From positions 313,001 to 377,000 of the forward strand of contig NZ_CP017241.1 in the NCBI RefSeq assembly GCF_001908375.1: a DNA stretch of 64,000 nucleotides. Reading direction: 5' to 3'. The translations under genes and the position numbers were made by a program. The first letter of the stretch is position 1, and every line of letters begins with the position of its first letter. Source of the DNA: Rhizobium etli 8C-3. GTDB taxonomy: Bacteria > Pseudomonadota > Alphaproteobacteria > Rhizobiales > Rhizobiaceae. The notes under the pieces are model-generated. The model searched no databases. It was not told the origin of the DNA and worked only from the letters and a program-made list of their open reading frames with translations. Below, piece after piece: positions 63,317-64,000 of the stretch.

Positions 63317-64000
63317 TCAGATGACGAGGGCGTCCTGCGTCAGCCTCCGTTCGATTCGCTCGAGCGAGCCGAGCGCGAAGAAGTCGTCGAATGAGGCGAT
63401 CGGCACCTGCTCGATCAGCTTCGAAGCGAATTCGTCGGATCCGAGCTCTTCTTCGATTGCTTCGACCTCGGCCGAAAGCGGCCGGTCCACGGTGTAGAAA
63501 TCGGCGTGCTTGCGCACGACATCGTAGATCATGCCCGCGACGCCTTCAGGCCGGTCACCGAGAATATCGGCCGCCTGTGCTGCCAGCAGCGCCTCGAGCG
63601 CAGCCATACGCTTCAGCGCCTGCATCTGCCGCTCGAAGCGCTCTATGACCAGCGGCAGGAAAGCGGCTTCGTCCTCGAGCCCCGCCGCAACCACCAGCGA
63701 CTGGGCCGATACCGGGTTGGACATGGAAAGCACGCGTGAAAAGATCTCGCCGGCGAGCTTGATGATCGGGCCGAAACCCGTTGCGATTCGGCCCGGCGGC
63801 ACGAGGTTGACCGGCAGGTCTCGCCGCTGCCCGTTGCCGAGCAGGACACAGCGGTTGAAGGCGTTGCGCGCTGCATGCGCCATGCACAATGCCGCCGATT
63901 CCAGCAGGATCGTCACATCGAGGGGCAGCGAACCGCCCGACGTCATCACCCGGCCCTCGACGACGACCGGGTTGTCGTCAGAGCGGCCGGTGGCAGCAAG
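63317..64000 (-). CDS. Histidine-ammonia-lyase-family lyase, C-terminal part (possible ergothionase)
   Basis: The frame is open to the window edge, and its first visible residues (ATGRSDDNPVVVEGRV) contain the SxDNP signature of the aromatic amino-acid lyase family. It continues MTSGGSLPLDVTILLESAALCMAHAARNAFNR. The last 130 residues differ clearly from HutH, ending AIEEELGSDEF. The MIO-forming Ala-Ser-Gly would lie outside the window, so the type cannot be tested. Context with a thiourocanate-type hydratase suggests an ergothionase, a trimethylamine-eliminating family member. It begins the visible operon, 28 bp before the amidohydrolase start. Confidence 0.85.
   Translation of the reverse strand, partial: LAATGRSDDNPVVVEGRVMTSGGSLPLDVTILLESAALCMAHAARNAFNRCVLLGNGQRRDLPVNLVPPGRIATGFGPIIKLAGEIFSRVLSMSNPVSAQSLVVAAGLEDEAAFLPLVIERFERQMQALKRMAALEALLAAQAADILGDRPEGVAGMIYDVVRKHADFYTVDRPLSAEVEAIEEELGSDEFASKLIEQVPIASFDDFFALGSLERIERRLTQDALVI

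Noticed and set aside
62167..63324. A 385-codon plus-strand frame
   Set aside because: Antisense to the hydantoinase-like gene with no family resemblance.
57527..64000. Reading the last operon as a classical histidine-utilisation (hut) cluster
   Set aside because: The urocanase lacks its active-site cysteine, no imidazolonepropionase or formiminoglutamate hydrolase is present, and DUF917 plus hydantoinase plus carbamoylase genes do not belong to that pathway.

Overview
This 64 kb window is chromosomal DNA of an alphaproteobacterium of the order Hyphomicrobiales (Rhizobiales), most likely the family Rhizobiaceae (Rhizobium, Ensifer or a close relative). The evidence is high GC, protein sequences that read like rhizobial orthologues (a rhizobial-type PmtA, Dut, DnaN, GuaA, QueG and PrfC), and a typical rhizobial mix of housekeeping genes with many LysR, MarR, Lrp, ArsR and GntR regulators beside transporters and glutathione transferases. 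The genus call is an inference. No rRNA, tRNA, CRISPR array, insertion sequence or prophage was recognised.

Layout. 0-12 kb: a truncated EamA exporter, an M29 aminopeptidase, a GST/MarR divergent pair with twin operators, YbaK, an ArsC-like reductase, an aspartoacylase-like enzyme, an alkyltransferase, an SDR-remnant pseudogene, an alpha/beta hydrolase, a gene-poor kilobase, an AI-2E family permease and guaA. 12-18 kb: a nucleosidase and a thioesterase, then a four-gene iron-type operon (imelysin, di-haem DUF1111 protein, imelysin, DUF1513 protein) behind a candidate Irr box. 18-30 kb: RsmB-type methyltransferase, RlpA, SDR-queG-GST, uppP, a 50-residue secreted peptide gene, an NDUFA9-like protein, DUF1330, and pyrF/phosphatase/pmtA, dnaN and rsmI. 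30-41 kb: a cupin gene where yraN would be expected, gshB, cysK, LysE and EamA exporters, an Lrp regulator, GNAT-dut, prfC, and a threonine dehydratase divergent from an apparently leaderless ArsR gene. 41-54 kb: LysR/GST, choline sulfatase and its LysR regulator, otsB-otsA, GFA, an S10 peptidase, a GntR-MFS operon with a large dyad operator, an independent 23-codon reading frame with its own ribosome site and terminator, a class II amidotransferase and coaBC. 54.4-54.9 kb is a gene graveyard.

57.5-64 kb (minus strand) is the most interesting part. A tightly packed operon encodes a histidine-ammonia-lyase-family lyase (cut by the window edge), a hydantoinase-like amidohydrolase, an M20 N-carbamoyl-amino-acid hydrolase, a DUF917 protein, a TfoX-like protein and a urocanase-family protein. 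The urocanase homologue has alanine where true HutU carries its active-site cysteine. This set matches, step for step, the catabolism of ergothioneine or S-methyl-ergothioneine to glutamate: lyase, thiourocanate hydratase, thiohydantoin desulfurase, hydantoin-propionate hydrolase, N-carbamoylglutamate hydrolase. It does not match the classical hut pathway. The substrate assignment is an inference from family membership and gene combination.
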